In this document: positions 44,533-52,702 of the stretch, one piece after another
Layout of the letters: every line of letters starts with the position of its first letter
Position numbering within the stretch: the first letter of the stretch is position 1
Assembly (NCBI GenBank): GCA_017303555.1
Contig: JAFLCN010000003.1
Span: forward strand, 1-64,000
DNA: 64,000 nucleotides
From: Planctomycetota bacterium
GTDB lineage: Bacteria; Planctomycetota; Phycisphaerae; Phycisphaerales; UBA1924
Direction: 5' to 3'
The notes under the pieces: generated by a model
What the model was told of the DNA's origin: nothing
Seen by the model: only the letters and a program-made list of their open reading frames with translations
Database searches by the model: none
Program-made: the position numbers and the translations under genes

Positions 44533-45843
44533 TTACTTGGGCTCGCGCTCGCGCAGATCGCGATCGCGACGGTTCGGGTTGTTGTGGTTGTTCATATCGC
44601 TGGGGTTGTGGGGGTTGTTGTTCCAGCTGTTGTTATCCCAGTTGCGGTCGTAGTAGTACGGCTCGGAAATTCCGTAGCCCTGGTAGATGTTCTGGTACTT
44701 GGAATCGCCGCTGAGCATGGCGAGGTCTTTGGGCGTTTCGGGCGCACTGGTGATCATCGCCTTGCTTGCATCGATCGAGACTCCGTCGGTGGTGATCAGA
44801 GTGATCACGCCCCACGGAACCAGGCGCTTGGTGTCGGCGATGCCCAGGACATTCTGATCGGGATCGATCGAGACGAACGCGACGCGGCCGGTGCCGGTCT
44901 CGATGATGAGGTCTTCGATCTTGCCGCACTTCTCGCCTCGGGCGGTGATGTGCTTGCCATCAACATCGGAGTTGAGCAGGAACGGGTAGCCGATGGGCTG
45001 AGCGGGCGTGCTCTTCCAGGACCACCAATGCGCCTTGCCCGAATCGTCGTAGAGCGCCGTGTCTTTCGAGTTGATGTTGTACGAGCGAGCGATGACGACC
45101 GGGGTGCCGTTGCGATCCATGCGCGAGACGCGCACATCAATCGGGGCGTCGCGATAGACCGCGTTCGAGTTGTTCGAGATGTAGTACGAAGGTCCGAGCA
45201 CGACATCCTGCTCGCGGCCGTCGCTGGTGCGAACGGTGACGACGACTTCTTCGGTCGCCGTGCCCGGGATCGCGCGGCGATCAACGCGGGTCACGGTTCC
45301 CTTGATGTGCGTGTCGTCGTTGGAGGTAGCGGACAGGTAGTAATTCTGCGGCGTGCGGTAGTAGTCGCGGCCGAGCCTGCTCGAGAGGCTTTCTTCGGTG
45401 CCGGACCAGGTCTTCTCGTCGAACTCGGGCCAGGCTTTGGCCTGTTCGACGGTCGTTTCGAGCGACAGCGCGTTGTCGGCCGAGTTCCAGCCGAACGAGG
45501 CGAAGGGGATGGCGACCTTCTTGGTGCCGATGCCCAGGAAGCCGCCGGCGTTGAGAACGACGTAGGTGACGGCGCCGGAGCCGCGATCGATGATCAGATC
45601 GCTGACGGTGCCGATGTTTTTCTTGGCGGCGTTTTCGACGGTCGAGCCGCGGAGTTTGTCGGCGGAGGCAAAGGTGCGCGAGGCGTAGTCGTACGACGGG
45701 CGGGCGTCGGTGCGCTGCGCCGTCCGCGGGGGCAATTGCTGGTTGTTCGAGTTGTTGGCTCCGGGCTGGGCCGCGACGGACAGGCATCCGCCGACAACCG
45801 CTGCGAGCACACACGCGGACAACGTGCGGGAATTGGTGGTCAT
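44533..45843 (-). CDS. Exported protein with two PRC-barrel domains
   Basis: A 436-residue exported protein. Signal peptide RTLSACVLAAVVGGCLSVAA (a Cys at the end could be a lipobox). PRC-barrel 1 at ~55-125: ADKLRGSTVENAAKKNIGTVSDLIID, AVTYVVLNAGGFLGIGTKKVAIPF. A linker domain at ~150-260 has SNDDTHIKGTVTRVDRRA, VVVTVRTSDGREQDVVLGP. PRC-barrel 2 at ~295-380: TARGEKCGKIEDLIIETGTGRVAFVSID, LGIADTKRLVPWGVI. The tail is Asn/Asp/Arg-rich (NNSWNNNPHNPS). PRC-barrels are binding modules common in soil bacteria stress proteins. AAAGGAG lies 10 bases before ATG 45843. Divergent from the small stress-type genes. Confidence 0.82.
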   Translation of the reverse strand: MTTNSRTLSACVLAAVVGGCLSVAAQPGANNSNNQQLPPRTAQRTDARPSYDYASRTFASADKLRGSTVENAAKKNIGTVSDLIIDRGSGAVTYVVLNAGGFLGIGTKKVAIPFASFGWNSADNALSLETTVEQAKAWPEFDEKTWSGTEESLSSRLGRDYYRTPQNYYLSATSNDDTHIKGTVTRVDRRAIPGTATEEVVVTVRTSDGREQDVVLGPSYYISNNSNAVYRDAPIDVRVSRMDRNGTPVVIARSYNINSKDTALYDDSGKAHWWSWKSTPAQPIGYPFLLNSDVDGKHITARGEKCGKIEDLIIETGTGRVAFVSIDPDQNVLGIADTKRLVPWGVITLITTDGVSIDASKAMITSAPETPKDLAMLSGDSKYQNIYQGYGISEPYYYDRNWDNNSWNNNPHNPSDMNNHNNPNRRDRDLREREPK

Positions 45844-46438
45844 GAGAGAGGCTCCTTTATCGTTCCGATGAGCCGTGACTCGGGGTGAGACACGCAAGCC
45901 TCCGGAACATGGAATAGGTTGGCGCGGCGCAGCGAGAGAAGCGTGATGTGGCGGTAAGAAATGGCTCATGCGTTGCGAAGTGCAAAGTGCGCGGCATGCT
46001 TGCAAGGCGGCGCGGCTGTCGGCGGGCCGCTGAATGTGCAGAAAGTGCCGGAGAGAAGCGGCGGTATTTCGAGCACGAAAGCAGGGGATCTGCACGCTGA
46101 GCGTGAATTCATCTTCTCCTCACCGGATGGCAACTTCAAAGCCGCATAAAGACATGACGAACGTGTTTGCGATTCGTCGTCGTTTCGATTCCGCGGGTTT
46201 CCTTTTCAATTGAGAGACACCCATGAACATCAAGTCAAAGCCGGGCAGTCCGAGACCGGTTCGTTTGGAAAGGTTCAGCGACAGAAGGGCCCGGATCGCG
46301 GGGCGGAGCGCGGGCGCCGCTCGCGTGCATCCGGCGGGGCGGAGGTTGAGCCGGGCCTGAAGCGGGCGCGTCGCCTGAGTCGGCAGCGGCTCGCTGATCG
46401 GGTCTGAAAGTGGCATCGGTAGAAAAGGAGAATGGATC
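45844..46438. other. Long divergent intergenic region, no firm gene
   Basis: 595 bases separate the PRC-barrel gene (-) and the DUF1328 gene (+). A 46-codon frame starting near 46223 (MNIKSKPGSPRPVRLERFSD) is very basic, has GAGAG upstream and cannot be excluded as a small protein, but composition alone explains it. No known RNA or repeat family was recognised. Its length suggests regulated promoters on both sides. Confidence 0.5.
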
Positions 46439-46618
46439 ATGTTGTACTGGGCTGCGGTGTTCTTTGTGATCGCGTTGATCGCGGCGTTTCTTGGGTTTGG
46501 CGGTCTGGCGGCGGGCGCCGCGTCGATCGCGCAGATCCTGTTTGTGCTGTTCCTGATTTTGTTTGTCGTGTCGCTCATCGTCGGGCTGTTGCGGGGCGGG
46601 AAGCCCCAGCTTCCGTGA
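46439..46618 (+). CDS. DUF1328 (YtjA-type) small membrane protein
   Basis: A 59-residue protein: [40 protein letters not shown], then [19 protein letters not shown]. Two transmembrane helices with the central [11 protein letters not shown] motif are diagnostic of DUF1328. AAAAGGAG precedes ATG 46439 (spacing 8). It heads a plus-strand run of four small genes typical of general stress regulons. Confidence 0.93.
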   Translation: MLYWAAVFFVIALIAAFLGFGGLAAGAASIAQILFVLFLILFVVSLIVGLLRGGKPQLP

Positions 46619-46684
46619 GACGCGGCGGCGTGGTGGCCGAATGTCTGGAGTTCGTGCTTGGTGTTTTCACAAGGAGTCCACACC

Positions 46685-46900
46685 ATGACATGGGATCGCA
46701 TCGAAGGGAACTGGATGGAGTACAAGGGCAAGGTCCGCGAGAAGTGGGGCAAGCTCACGGATCAGGACCTGCAGGTGATCAAGGGCAAACGCGAGCAACT
46801 GGAAGGCAAGTTGCAGCAGCTCTACGGCCGGACTGTGGATCAGGCGAAGCAGGATGTTGATGAGTTTGCTTCGAGCTGCAAGAGCACTCGTGGCGAGTGA
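46685..46900 (+). CDS. CsbD-family stress protein
   Basis: A 71-residue soluble, helical, highly charged protein: MTWDRIEGNWMEYKGKVREKW, GKLTDQDLQVIKGKREQLEG, KLQQLYGRTVDQAKQDVDEF. The W-x-x-x-G-K-x-K-x-x-W-G-x-L-T-D-x-D core is the CsbD signature. AAGGAG lies eight bases upstream. CsbD proteins accumulate under general stress; molecular function is unknown. Confidence 0.95.
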   Translation: MTWDRIEGNWMEYKGKVREKWGKLTDQDLQVIKGKREQLEGKLQQLYGRTVDQAKQDVDEFASSCKSTRGE

Positions 46901-47059
46901 CCGGAGCATGAGGTGCGCTCCGGGGCGTGAACAGCGCTCCTGCGGCGCACAATCGGCTCGGGAACGTTGCGAGACGTTCTCGATGCCTTGGTTTCAAGCG
47001 AGTTTCTGATGTTGGACTTGGATGTGTGATCCGAGGGTCAATGTTCCGGGAGCGTTGTT

Positions 47060-47245
47060 ATGAACGATCTGGTGCGTGTGCTGCTCATCGTGCTGCTGGT
47101 GCTGCTCCTGATCGGGTTGCTGCCGGCGTGGCCGTACAGCGCGGGCTGGGGGTACTACCCGAGCGGCGGATTGGGATTGATTCTGATCGTGGTGCTGGTG
47201 GTGCTCGCGTTGGGCGGGCCGCGGGCGAGTATGCGGAAGCTCTAG
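47060..47245 (+). CDS. DUF3309 small membrane protein
   Basis: A 61-residue protein: VRVLLIVLLVLLLIGLLPAWPYSAGWGYYPSGG (read in two blocks) then LGLILIVVLVVLALGG. The two helices around the P-x-W-x-Y-S-x-x-W-G-Y-x-P-S-G-G loop are the DUF3309 signature. GGGAG lies eight bases before ATG 47060. An inverted repeat GAACGT/ACGTTC (46962-46979) lies upstream and might be an operator. Confidence 0.93.
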   Translation: MNDLVRVLLIVLLVLLLIGLLPAWPYSAGWGYYPSGGLGLILIVVLVVLALGGPRASMRKL

Positions 47246-47286
47246 CGGGATTGACATCGGGGCGACGAAAAGGACAGGAGGTTGCC

Positions 47287-47646
47287 GTGGTGTTGGAGCA
47301 GCCCAAAGGAAGGAACGGGGCGGCGGACCCGCGTGTGGATGAAGTGCAGCGCGAGGTGATGACGGTGATTTCGCCCGACGGGCGGCCGCCGGAACTGGCG
47401 GGTGCGCGCGCGGGCTGGAGGCGGCTGGCGGTGATCGGGCTTGTCGTATCGGCTGCCTGTGTTGCGGTGCTGTTTACCGTGCTCGGAGCGACGGCGGGCG
47501 GGCTTGCGAGCATTCTGCTGATCGGGTACATCGCGTTGACGGTTCCGGTGTGGGGTGCCGGGCTTCTTCGCGGTCAGGAAGAGCGCGTGGCGCACAAGAT
47601 CGCGGACAAAGTTGTGCACACGGAGCGGCGGTCGGCGGAGGGCTAG
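47287..47646 (+). CDS. Small two-helix membrane protein, unknown
   Basis: A 119-residue protein starting at GTG 47287, five bases after AGGAGG. An N-terminal polar stretch is followed by two transmembrane helices (LAVIGLVVSAACVAVLFTVLGA and ASILLIGYIALTVPVWGAGLL) and a basic C-terminus (RVAHKIADKVVHTERR). No family recognised; it completes the run of small stress-type genes. Its stop overlaps by four bases the stop of the convergent HTH gene. Confidence 0.65.
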   Translation: MVLEQPKGRNGAADPRVDEVQREVMTVISPDGRPPELAGARAGWRRLAVIGLVVSAACVAVLFTVLGATAGGLASILLIGYIALTVPVWGAGLLRGQEERVAHKIADKVVHTERRSAEG

Positions 47647-48122
47647 GACTTTGGAGGGTGCACGCCCGGCGCGGTGCCGCGGTGTCTTGCGGCGCCCGTG
47701 CGCGGGGCGGTGCCGGTGAAGGTGGATGCCGGCTTCAAACGGGCGAAGCGCGTGAGCAGACGGATGCCGTTGAGGGCGAGCTTTCGGGCGGAGCGGCGCA
47801 GTTCGATCGTGCGGGGGCTGGGCGCTTCGGTGGCGAGGCGTTTTTCTTCCGCGTGGACGTTCTCGATGATGGCGCTGACCATTTCGATCAGCCTCGGGAG
47901 TTTGTCGGCGATGATGAGGCTGACGCGACGGGAGCAGGCGCACTCGTACTTATCGAGCAGTTCGATGATGTGCGGCTCGGTGAGCCAGATGCAGAGCGAT
48001 TCGAGCGAAGTGCCGAGCCGATCGGCGACGTGCTGGAGGGGGATGGCGGGGTCTTTGATGTCCTTGAGGATCTCGTGAACGTACTCGGGCCTTGGACGGA
48101 ACGCGCAGGGAAGTTCGGACAT
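47643..48122 (-). CDS. HTH-containing protein, possibly terminase-small-subunit-like
   Basis: A 159-residue protein. A helix-turn-helix is visible at ~22-50 (IPLQHVADRLGTSLESLCIWLTEPHI), followed by a long helical part (CACSRRVSLIIADKLPRLIEMVSAI, RTIELRRSARKLALNGIRLLTRFAR) and a disordered basic tail. Shape and HTH resemble phage terminase small subunits or phage regulators, but no clear family match is claimed. The gene is preceded by the same leader that precedes the phage portal gene at 7554, which supports phage or mobile ancestry. ATG 48122 has AGAAAGG nine bases upstream. Confidence 0.5.
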   Translation of the reverse strand: MSELPCAFRPRPEYVHEILKDIKDPAIPLQHVADRLGTSLESLCIWLTEPHIIELLDKYECACSRRVSLIIADKLPRLIEMVSAIIENVHAEEKRLATEAPSPRTIELRRSARKLALNGIRLLTRFARLKPASTFTGTAPRTGAARHRGTAPGVHPPKS

Positions 48123-48135
48123 GGCGGGCCTTTCT

Positions 48136-48334
48136 GGAGGGCCGAGCGGTGTGCCCTCTACAGAAGGGACGGCGGTGCGGGTTTGGCCGGGAAACGCCGC
48201 ACCTGCGCAAGGGAAAATTCGCACGCAAGCACAGCGGCGGCGTGGGGTTGCGGAGAATTCTGCAAAGTGGCGAGATGGGCGCCGTTGTCGCGCACTACTG
48301 GCTGGCAACTGCTGCACGTGCGCGTTTGTCCGGT
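48136..48334 (-). promoter_or_regulatory. Conserved structured leader, copy B (upstream of HTH gene)
   Basis: Counterpart of 7612-7810, same orientation to the downstream gene. Hairpin 1: CGCGCAC/GTGCGCG (plus positions 48318-48324 and 48289-48295) with a 22-nt loop containing TTGCCAGCCAG and the palindrome GCACGTGC. Hairpin 2: GGTGCGG/CCGCACC (48174-48180/48197-48203) with a 16-nt loop containing TGGCCGGGAAA. A weaker CCCT/AGGG hairpin follows, adjoining the ribosome binding site. The segment between hairpins differs between copies, while stems and loops are kept. Function unknown. Confidence 0.6.
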
Positions 48335-48357
48335 GGTGGTGGGGGGAGGGCGGCGCG

Positions 48358-49656
48358 TTATTGCGAGGCCCGTGTGCGCACGTTATCGAGGGCGTTCATG
48401 AAGTTGATGTAGGAGTCGTAGGGCGAGTCGTAGGGGTTGAAGTACTTGTGGACGTCGCCGTCGGCGAAGTACTTGGTGCACATGTAGTAGAAGTGGTCGC
48501 TGGTGGTGAGTTTGCGCCAATCGTCGAGGAGGCGCGAAGCGGATTCGGCGCGGCGTGCCGCGGCGGCGTCGCCGGGCTTGAGTTCGATGCTGGCCCTGGC
48601 GAGCTTGTCTTTGATGACGGGTTCGAGGCGGAAGATTTCTTCGAGAGCGTTGGACTGCATGGCGTTGCCCTGCCAGGCGGAGAGATCGCGTTCGGTGTCG
48701 GCCCAGGAGGTGAAATCGGGCACGTCGTACTCCGCGGTCGGCGCGAACTGCTGGAAGGCTTGCGTGGGCGTGAGGAAATTGTTTTTGCCGGGGGCGACGT
48801 CGAAGACCCTGGTGGGGAGGGCGTCGAGGAACTGGAAGATGCCGGTGTCGGCCCACTGGTGCTCGCCGAAGGTTTCGTAGTCCATGAAGAGCGTGCAGAG
48901 GCGGGCGTCCTGATATTTGTTGAGGTTGTCGATCCAGACAGCGAACTTGTCGGGCGTGAGGGGCCACTCGGACCAGCCGCGGTTGCTGAAGCGGAAGGCG
49001 ATGTCGTCGCTGAGGCGGTAGTTCTTGAGGAGGAGTCCGAAGGGCTTGCGATCGCGGCCGAGAACGGGTTTGCCCTGGAATTTCGGGGGCTGGAAGATGC
49101 AGGTGGGCGTGCGTCCGGCGAGGTTGCGATCGGTGCCTTCGGCGAGCGCGCCGAAGAAGCGCTTGTTGCCGGAGGCGTCGGTCATCTGGGCGAGTTCGTT
49201 CGCGAGCGCGTTGGAGTAGATGAGCTCGGTGTTGCGGAAGACGGTGGGTGTCTGGCCGAAGAGCGATTCGATCCTGCGGGTGTGGAGATCGACCTGTGAT
49301 GCGAACTCGCCGGGGGCGTAGTTGAAGGCGAGGGAGTGGTGGTAGGTTTCGGCGAGGAACTCGACGCAGCCGGTGCGGGCGAGCTCTTTGAAGAGATCGA
49401 GGACTTCGGGGGCGAAGGACTCGAACTGATCAAGGGCGGTGCCGCTGATGGAGTAGGAGAGACGGAAGTTGCCCTGGTGGCGATGAACGAGATCGAGGAT
49501 GAGGCGGGTCGCGGGGAGGTAGCACTTGCTGGCGACCTTGCGGCAGATCTCGGCGTTCTTGCTGTCGTCGAAGTAGAACGGATCGGAATCAAAGACGCTG
49601 TAGCGGCGGAGTCGGAAGGGTTGGTGAACTTGGAAGTAGAGGACGACGGAAGACAT
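48358..49656 (-). CDS. Glycoside hydrolase family 57 (alpha-amylase-like)
   Basis: The 432-residue cytoplasmic GH57 enzyme acts on alpha-glucans (amylase or 4-alpha-glucanotransferase type). Motifs: VLYFQVHQPFRLRRYSVF at the start (HQP region 1), FRLSYSISGTALDQFES, CVEFLAETYHHSLAF, VFRNTELIYSN (region 3, with the nucleophile-type Glu), LFMDYETFGEHQW (region 4, catalytic Asp). ATG 49656 is chosen because the conserved VLYFQVHQPF follows at once; longer frames run through repeats. No Shine-Dalgarno. Confidence 0.92.
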   Translation of the reverse strand: MSSVVLYFQVHQPFRLRRYSVFDSDPFYFDDSKNAEICRKVASKCYLPATRLILDLVHRHQGNFRLSYSISGTALDQFESFAPEVLDLFKELARTGCVEFLAETYHHSLAFNYAPGEFASQVDLHTRRIESLFGQTPTVFRNTELIYSNALANELAQMTDASGNKRFFGALAEGTDRNLAGRTPTCIFQPPKFQGKPVLGRDRKPFGLLLKNYRLSDDIAFRFSNRGWSEWPLTPDKFAVWIDNLNKYQDARLCTLFMDYETFGEHQWADTGIFQFLDALPTRVFDVAPGKNNFLTPTQAFQQFAPTAEYDVPDFTSWADTERDLSAWQGNAMQSNALEEIFRLEPVIKDKLARASIELKPGDAAAARRAESASRLLDDWRKLTTSDHFYYMCTKYFADGDVHKYFNPYDSPYDSYINFMNALDNVRTRASQ

Positions 49657-49717
49657 GGGGGGAGTGTACGGGAATGTGGGATGGGGGATGTCGGATGTGG
49701 GAGCGATCGTGGTTGTC

Positions 49718-49811
49718 GAGAATCGTTCGCCCCTCCGGGGCGAAGAATCTGTTTGAGCTTGACCAGCGGCTAAAGCCGCTGGCAACGATCGTGGGCCCTG
49801 CGGGCCGAAGG
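49718..49811 (+). repeat. REP module 1 (hairpin CCAGCGGC-TAAA-GCCGCTGG)
   Basis: Starts GAGAATCGTTCGCCCCTCCG, with the core hairpin at 49763-49782 and a GGGCCCTGCGGGCC end. It is nearly identical to module 3 at 50544-50638. Confidence 0.85.
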
Positions 49812-49974
49812 CAGGGGGAGCGAGAGATTTGGGAGATTGGCATTGCGGCCGCGGAGATCAAGACGCAGAGTTCGCAGTGCGGAGTCCGAGGTGCGGAGGT
49901 CGAAGCACGGTGTTGGGAGGGTGGCAGCGTTTTGTGCGGACGGCGGCGATGCAATTTGGAACGGCAAGGTTTTG

Positions 49975-50072
49975 GATTTCGCCCGGAGGGCGTGCGATCG
50001 TTGCCAGCGGCTTTAGCCGCTGGTCCGGTGGTTCAGAACCATGCCGCCCCGGAGGGGCGAACGAAAGAGTTC
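49975..50072 (-). repeat. REP module 2, inverted, upstream of RAYT
   Basis: The reverse complement carries the same GTTCGCCCCTCCGGGGCGG start and the hairpin (50004-50023) followed by CAACGATCG. It flanks the transposase gene on its 5' side. Confidence 0.8.
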
Positions 50073-50092
50073 GCAATTGGTACCTTGCACGC

Positions 50093-50545
50093 ATGCCTGC
50101 CACTTGGACACACAATTACTACCACATGCTCTTCGGCACCAAGTACCGACAGCCGCTCATCGATGAGCAGCTTGAATTGCGGTTGCATCCGTTTCTCGCC
50201 GGCATTGCGAAGGACCTTGGTTGCACGCCCTATGCGGTGAACGGGTACGTCGAGCATGTGCATGTGGTTGTGCGGTACCCGTCGGATCTGTCGCACGCGG
50301 ACCTTGCGCGACATCTCAAGTCGCGATCATCGGGGTGGATTCACGAGACCTTTCCCGCGCTGCAGCACTTCGCCTGGCAGGTGGGATATGGCGGGTTCAC
50401 GGTGAGCAAGTCAGTGCTGCCTCGCGTGGTTCGGTATGTTGAAAATCAGAAAGAGCACCATCAAAGGGTGTCGTATACGGATGAGTTCTTGAAGATGTTG
50501 CGCAAGCATGGGACCGATGCGACGGAAGAGGATGTGTTTGAGTGA
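50093..50545 (+). CDS. REP-associated tyrosine transposase (IS200/IS605-like, RAYT)
   Basis: A 150-residue Y1 HUH transposase. HUH motif H55-V-H57 in VEHVHVVVRY; catalytic Tyr probably Y115 in RVVRYVENQKEHH; N-terminal MPATWTHNYYHMLFGTKYRQP is the usual start. REP hairpins lie on both sides in opposite orientation, the arrangement of domesticated RAYTs that process REP/BIME palindromes. Complete and probably functional. Module 3 begins at its stop codon. Confidence 0.92.
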   Translation: MPATWTHNYYHMLFGTKYRQPLIDEQLELRLHPFLAGIAKDLGCTPYAVNGYVEHVHVVVRYPSDLSHADLARHLKSRSSGWIHETFPALQHFAWQVGYGGFTVSKSVLPRVVRYVENQKEHHQRVSYTDEFLKMLRKHGTDATEEDVFE

Positions 50546-50638
50546 GAATCGTTCGCCCCTCCGGGGCGGTGATTCTGTTTGAGCTTGACCAGCGGCTAAA
50601 GCCGCTGGCAACGATCGTGGGCCCTGCGGGCCAAAGGC
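50544..50638 (+). repeat. REP module 3, immediately downstream of RAYT
   Basis: Near-identical to module 1; core hairpin at 50589-50608. Overlaps the last bases of the RAYT stop codon. Confidence 0.85.
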
Positions 50639-50735
50639 ATCGGAACAAGCAGCCATCGACAATTGAGGTGGGAAGCGCAGTTCCTGTTGTTTGGTTACGC
50701 AGCTGAGCCGTCAAGATCAATTCCGCTTGACTGAT

Positions 50736-52001
50736 TCACGTTCGCACGCTGGTGACCGCGGCGATGGCGAGGGGGAGAAGCACCAAAGCGGGGACGAAGA
50801 CGCCGACCTGTGGGGGGAGACCCGGGATTGCAGCGGAGGCGCCGAGGACTCCACCCATGACGCCGCCGACGGCGAGGGGCGCGGCCTTGATGGATTCCAT
50901 GATCATGCTGGTGGGTTCGCGCCGGAGGAAGAAGGGCGTGACGACGAGGAGGGCGAGGATGTTGCAGAGCATGATGCCGACGCGTCCGTAGCGGATGCGT
51001 TCGAGCTCGGCGACGCGCTGGTCGCGGACTTCAAGATCTCGTTCTTTGTCGCGGGCGTTGTCTTCGTTGCTGAGCGCGAGCAGATCGGGGCGGCGGAGCA
51101 TCTCGGAGATCTGCGACCAGCTCAGGCTCTGGCTGTAGCCGCTGAAGCGGGCGATCTTGAGGGCGACGGGGTCGAGATCGGTGACAACGCGATCGATCTT
51201 TTCCTTCGGCGCGGATTGGCTGGAGCGGGATTCGGCGATGCCGTTCTCGAGGTCCCAGCCGCCGGCGCGCCAGGTCGCTTTGGTTGCGGAGATCGTGCGG
51301 GATGCGGGGCCGCCGGCGGAGCGCTCGATGATGAGCACATCGAGCATCTGCTTCTTTTCGGGGTCGAAGGAGCGGGCGTAGAAGAGGCGGCGCTGGCCGT
51401 CGGGGACGAGGCGGACGGGGAGCGATTCGAGGCGGCGCTGGCTGGCTTGCTCGCGGTCGCGCTGGATGAGATCGGCGATGTTGGGGATGACAAACTCGAA
51501 GCTGAGGGCCTGCACGGCGGTGATGAGGAGAGCGACGAGCAGGATCGGGCGCATCAGGCGATGGAGGCTGATGCCCCCCGCGACGGCGGCAACAAACTCG
51601 CGATGGCGGACGAGCTGCGAACAGGTGAAGCCCATGGCCCCGATGATGATGAGGCCGATCATGTAGTTGAAGAGCTGGACGAGCTTGGGCCACCAGTAAT
51701 CGAAGACGAGGAAGATGGTGAGCAGGAGCTTGCGGGCGGTGGAGGGGTCGCCCTCTGCCGTCATCCCCCGCTTGGCGGCGAGGACCATGAACTTGTCGAA
51801 GTTCAGGGAGAGATCGATGGCGATGATGAAGCTGAAGAGGATGACGATCAGCGCGATGATGTTGAGGAGATACTGGCGGGCGATGTAGCGGTCGATGGTC
51901 TTCACGGCTTTGGCGGATTGTTGGAGCGCGGGAAGGGTGAGGGACGCCGGCGCGCGATTCGTGGAGGACCACGAGTCGTGCCACGGAGCGTCAAGAGTCA
52001 T
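50736..52001 (-). CDS. LptF/LptG-family permease (lipopolysaccharide export)
   Basis: A 421-residue inner-membrane protein of the YjgP/YjgQ family that, with LptB, extracts LPS from the inner membrane. Membrane helices: TIDRYIARQYLLNIIALIVILFSFIIAIDL (in parts, ~35-65), LFNYMIGLIIIGAMGF, MRPILLVALLITAVQAL, and C-terminal IMLCNILALLVVTPFFL, VGGVMGGVLGASAAIPG, FVPALVLLPLAIAAV. The beta-jellyroll-type soluble part is at ~180-300. The start overlaps the PAP2 stop (ATGA), so it is the third gene of the GT39-PAP2-LptF operon. Confidence 0.87.
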   Translation of the reverse strand: MTLDAPWHDSWSSTNRAPASLTLPALQQSAKAVKTIDRYIARQYLLNIIALIVILFSFIIAIDLSLNFDKFMVLAAKRGMTAEGDPSTARKLLLTIFLVFDYWWPKLVQLFNYMIGLIIIGAMGFTCSQLVRHREFVAAVAGGISLHRLMRPILLVALLITAVQALSFEFVIPNIADLIQRDREQASQRRLESLPVRLVPDGQRRLFYARSFDPEKKQMLDVLIIERSAGGPASRTISATKATWRAGGWDLENGIAESRSSQSAPKEKIDRVVTDLDPVALKIARFSGYSQSLSWSQISEMLRRPDLLALSNEDNARDKERDLEVRDQRVAELERIRYGRVGIMLCNILALLVVTPFFLRREPTSMIMESIKAAPLAVGGVMGGVLGASAAIPGLPPQVGVFVPALVLLPLAIAAVTSVRT

Positions 52002-52702
52002 CGCAGCCGGCGGAAGGCGGCGGAGACCAGAGCGCCGACGGCCCAGCCGACGAGCATGCCGAGGAAGACGTCGCTGGCGAAGTGGCGACCGGCGAGCATG
52101 CGGGTGAAGGCGCAGCCAACGGCGACAGGCACAAGCACGAAGCCGGAGCCGGGGAAGGCTCGCGCGACGGCGATGGCGCCCGCCATCGCGACGGCCGCGT
52201 GGCTGCTGGGGAAGCCGAGATTGGAAGAATCGAACCAGTTGCCGTCGTGATAGATGCCGGCGAAGGCGTTGCGCCAGAGGTGACCGTGGAATTCACCGGT
52301 TTCGGAAAGCGGGCGTTCGCGGCCGAGTATGGCGCGGAGGATTTCGGCGAGGATGCCGCTGAAGATCGGCGCGAGGGCGATGGAGATGATGCCGCCGATG
52401 CGGATGCGGGGGGCGTTGCCGCCGAAGGCGCGCCAGAAGGCGTGGGCGAAGACAGCGAGGGCGACGATGAGCCAGGTGCGGATGTCGCCGGCCTGACGGA
52501 GGATCTGGTACCAGGCTTTGGATTCGACGATTCCGATCTGGTCGGGTCCGACATAGGCGGCGCGGAAGAGGGTGTTGTCGAGCAGGTGGGTGAGGATGAG
52601 GCCGAGGATGGCGAAGGTGAAGAAGGTGAGGCGGCTGCGTGCGCGGCCTTTGCGTTCGGAGTCGAAGAAGTAATCCTGGCGGATGGGTCTGGAGGCGGTC
52701 AT
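51998..52702 (-). CDS. PAP2-family membrane phosphatase
   Basis: A 234-residue phosphatidic acid phosphatase type 2 protein. The three signature blocks are visible: RAILGRERP (block 1, K/R-x6-R-P type), PSSHAAVAMAG (block 2, catalytic His), and RMLAGRHFASDVFLGMLVGW (block 3). Several membrane helices surround them. It probably dephosphorylates a lipid diphosphate (undecaprenyl or lipid A related). ATGA-type overlaps with both neighbours show strict operon organisation. Confidence 0.92.
   Translation of the reverse strand: MTASRPIRQDYFFDSERKGRARSRLTFFTFAILGLILTHLLDNTLFRAAYVGPDQIGIVESKAWYQILRQAGDIRTWLIVALAVFAHAFWRAFGGNAPRIRIGGIISIALAPIFSGILAEILRAILGRERPLSETGEFHGHLWRNAFAGIYHDGNWFDSSNLGFPSSHAAVAMAGAIAVARAFPGSGFVLVPVAVGCAFTRMLAGRHFASDVFLGMLVGWAVGALVSAAFRRLR

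Larger units (their letters stand above)
49657..50092. other. Repeat-rich intergenic region with two REP modules
   Basis: 436 bases between GH57 (-) and RAYT (+). Contains a GGGATGTCGGATGTGGG unit (49679-49701), REP module 1 (49718-49811) and the inverted REP module 2 (49975-50072). No gene is seen between them. Confidence 0.7.
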
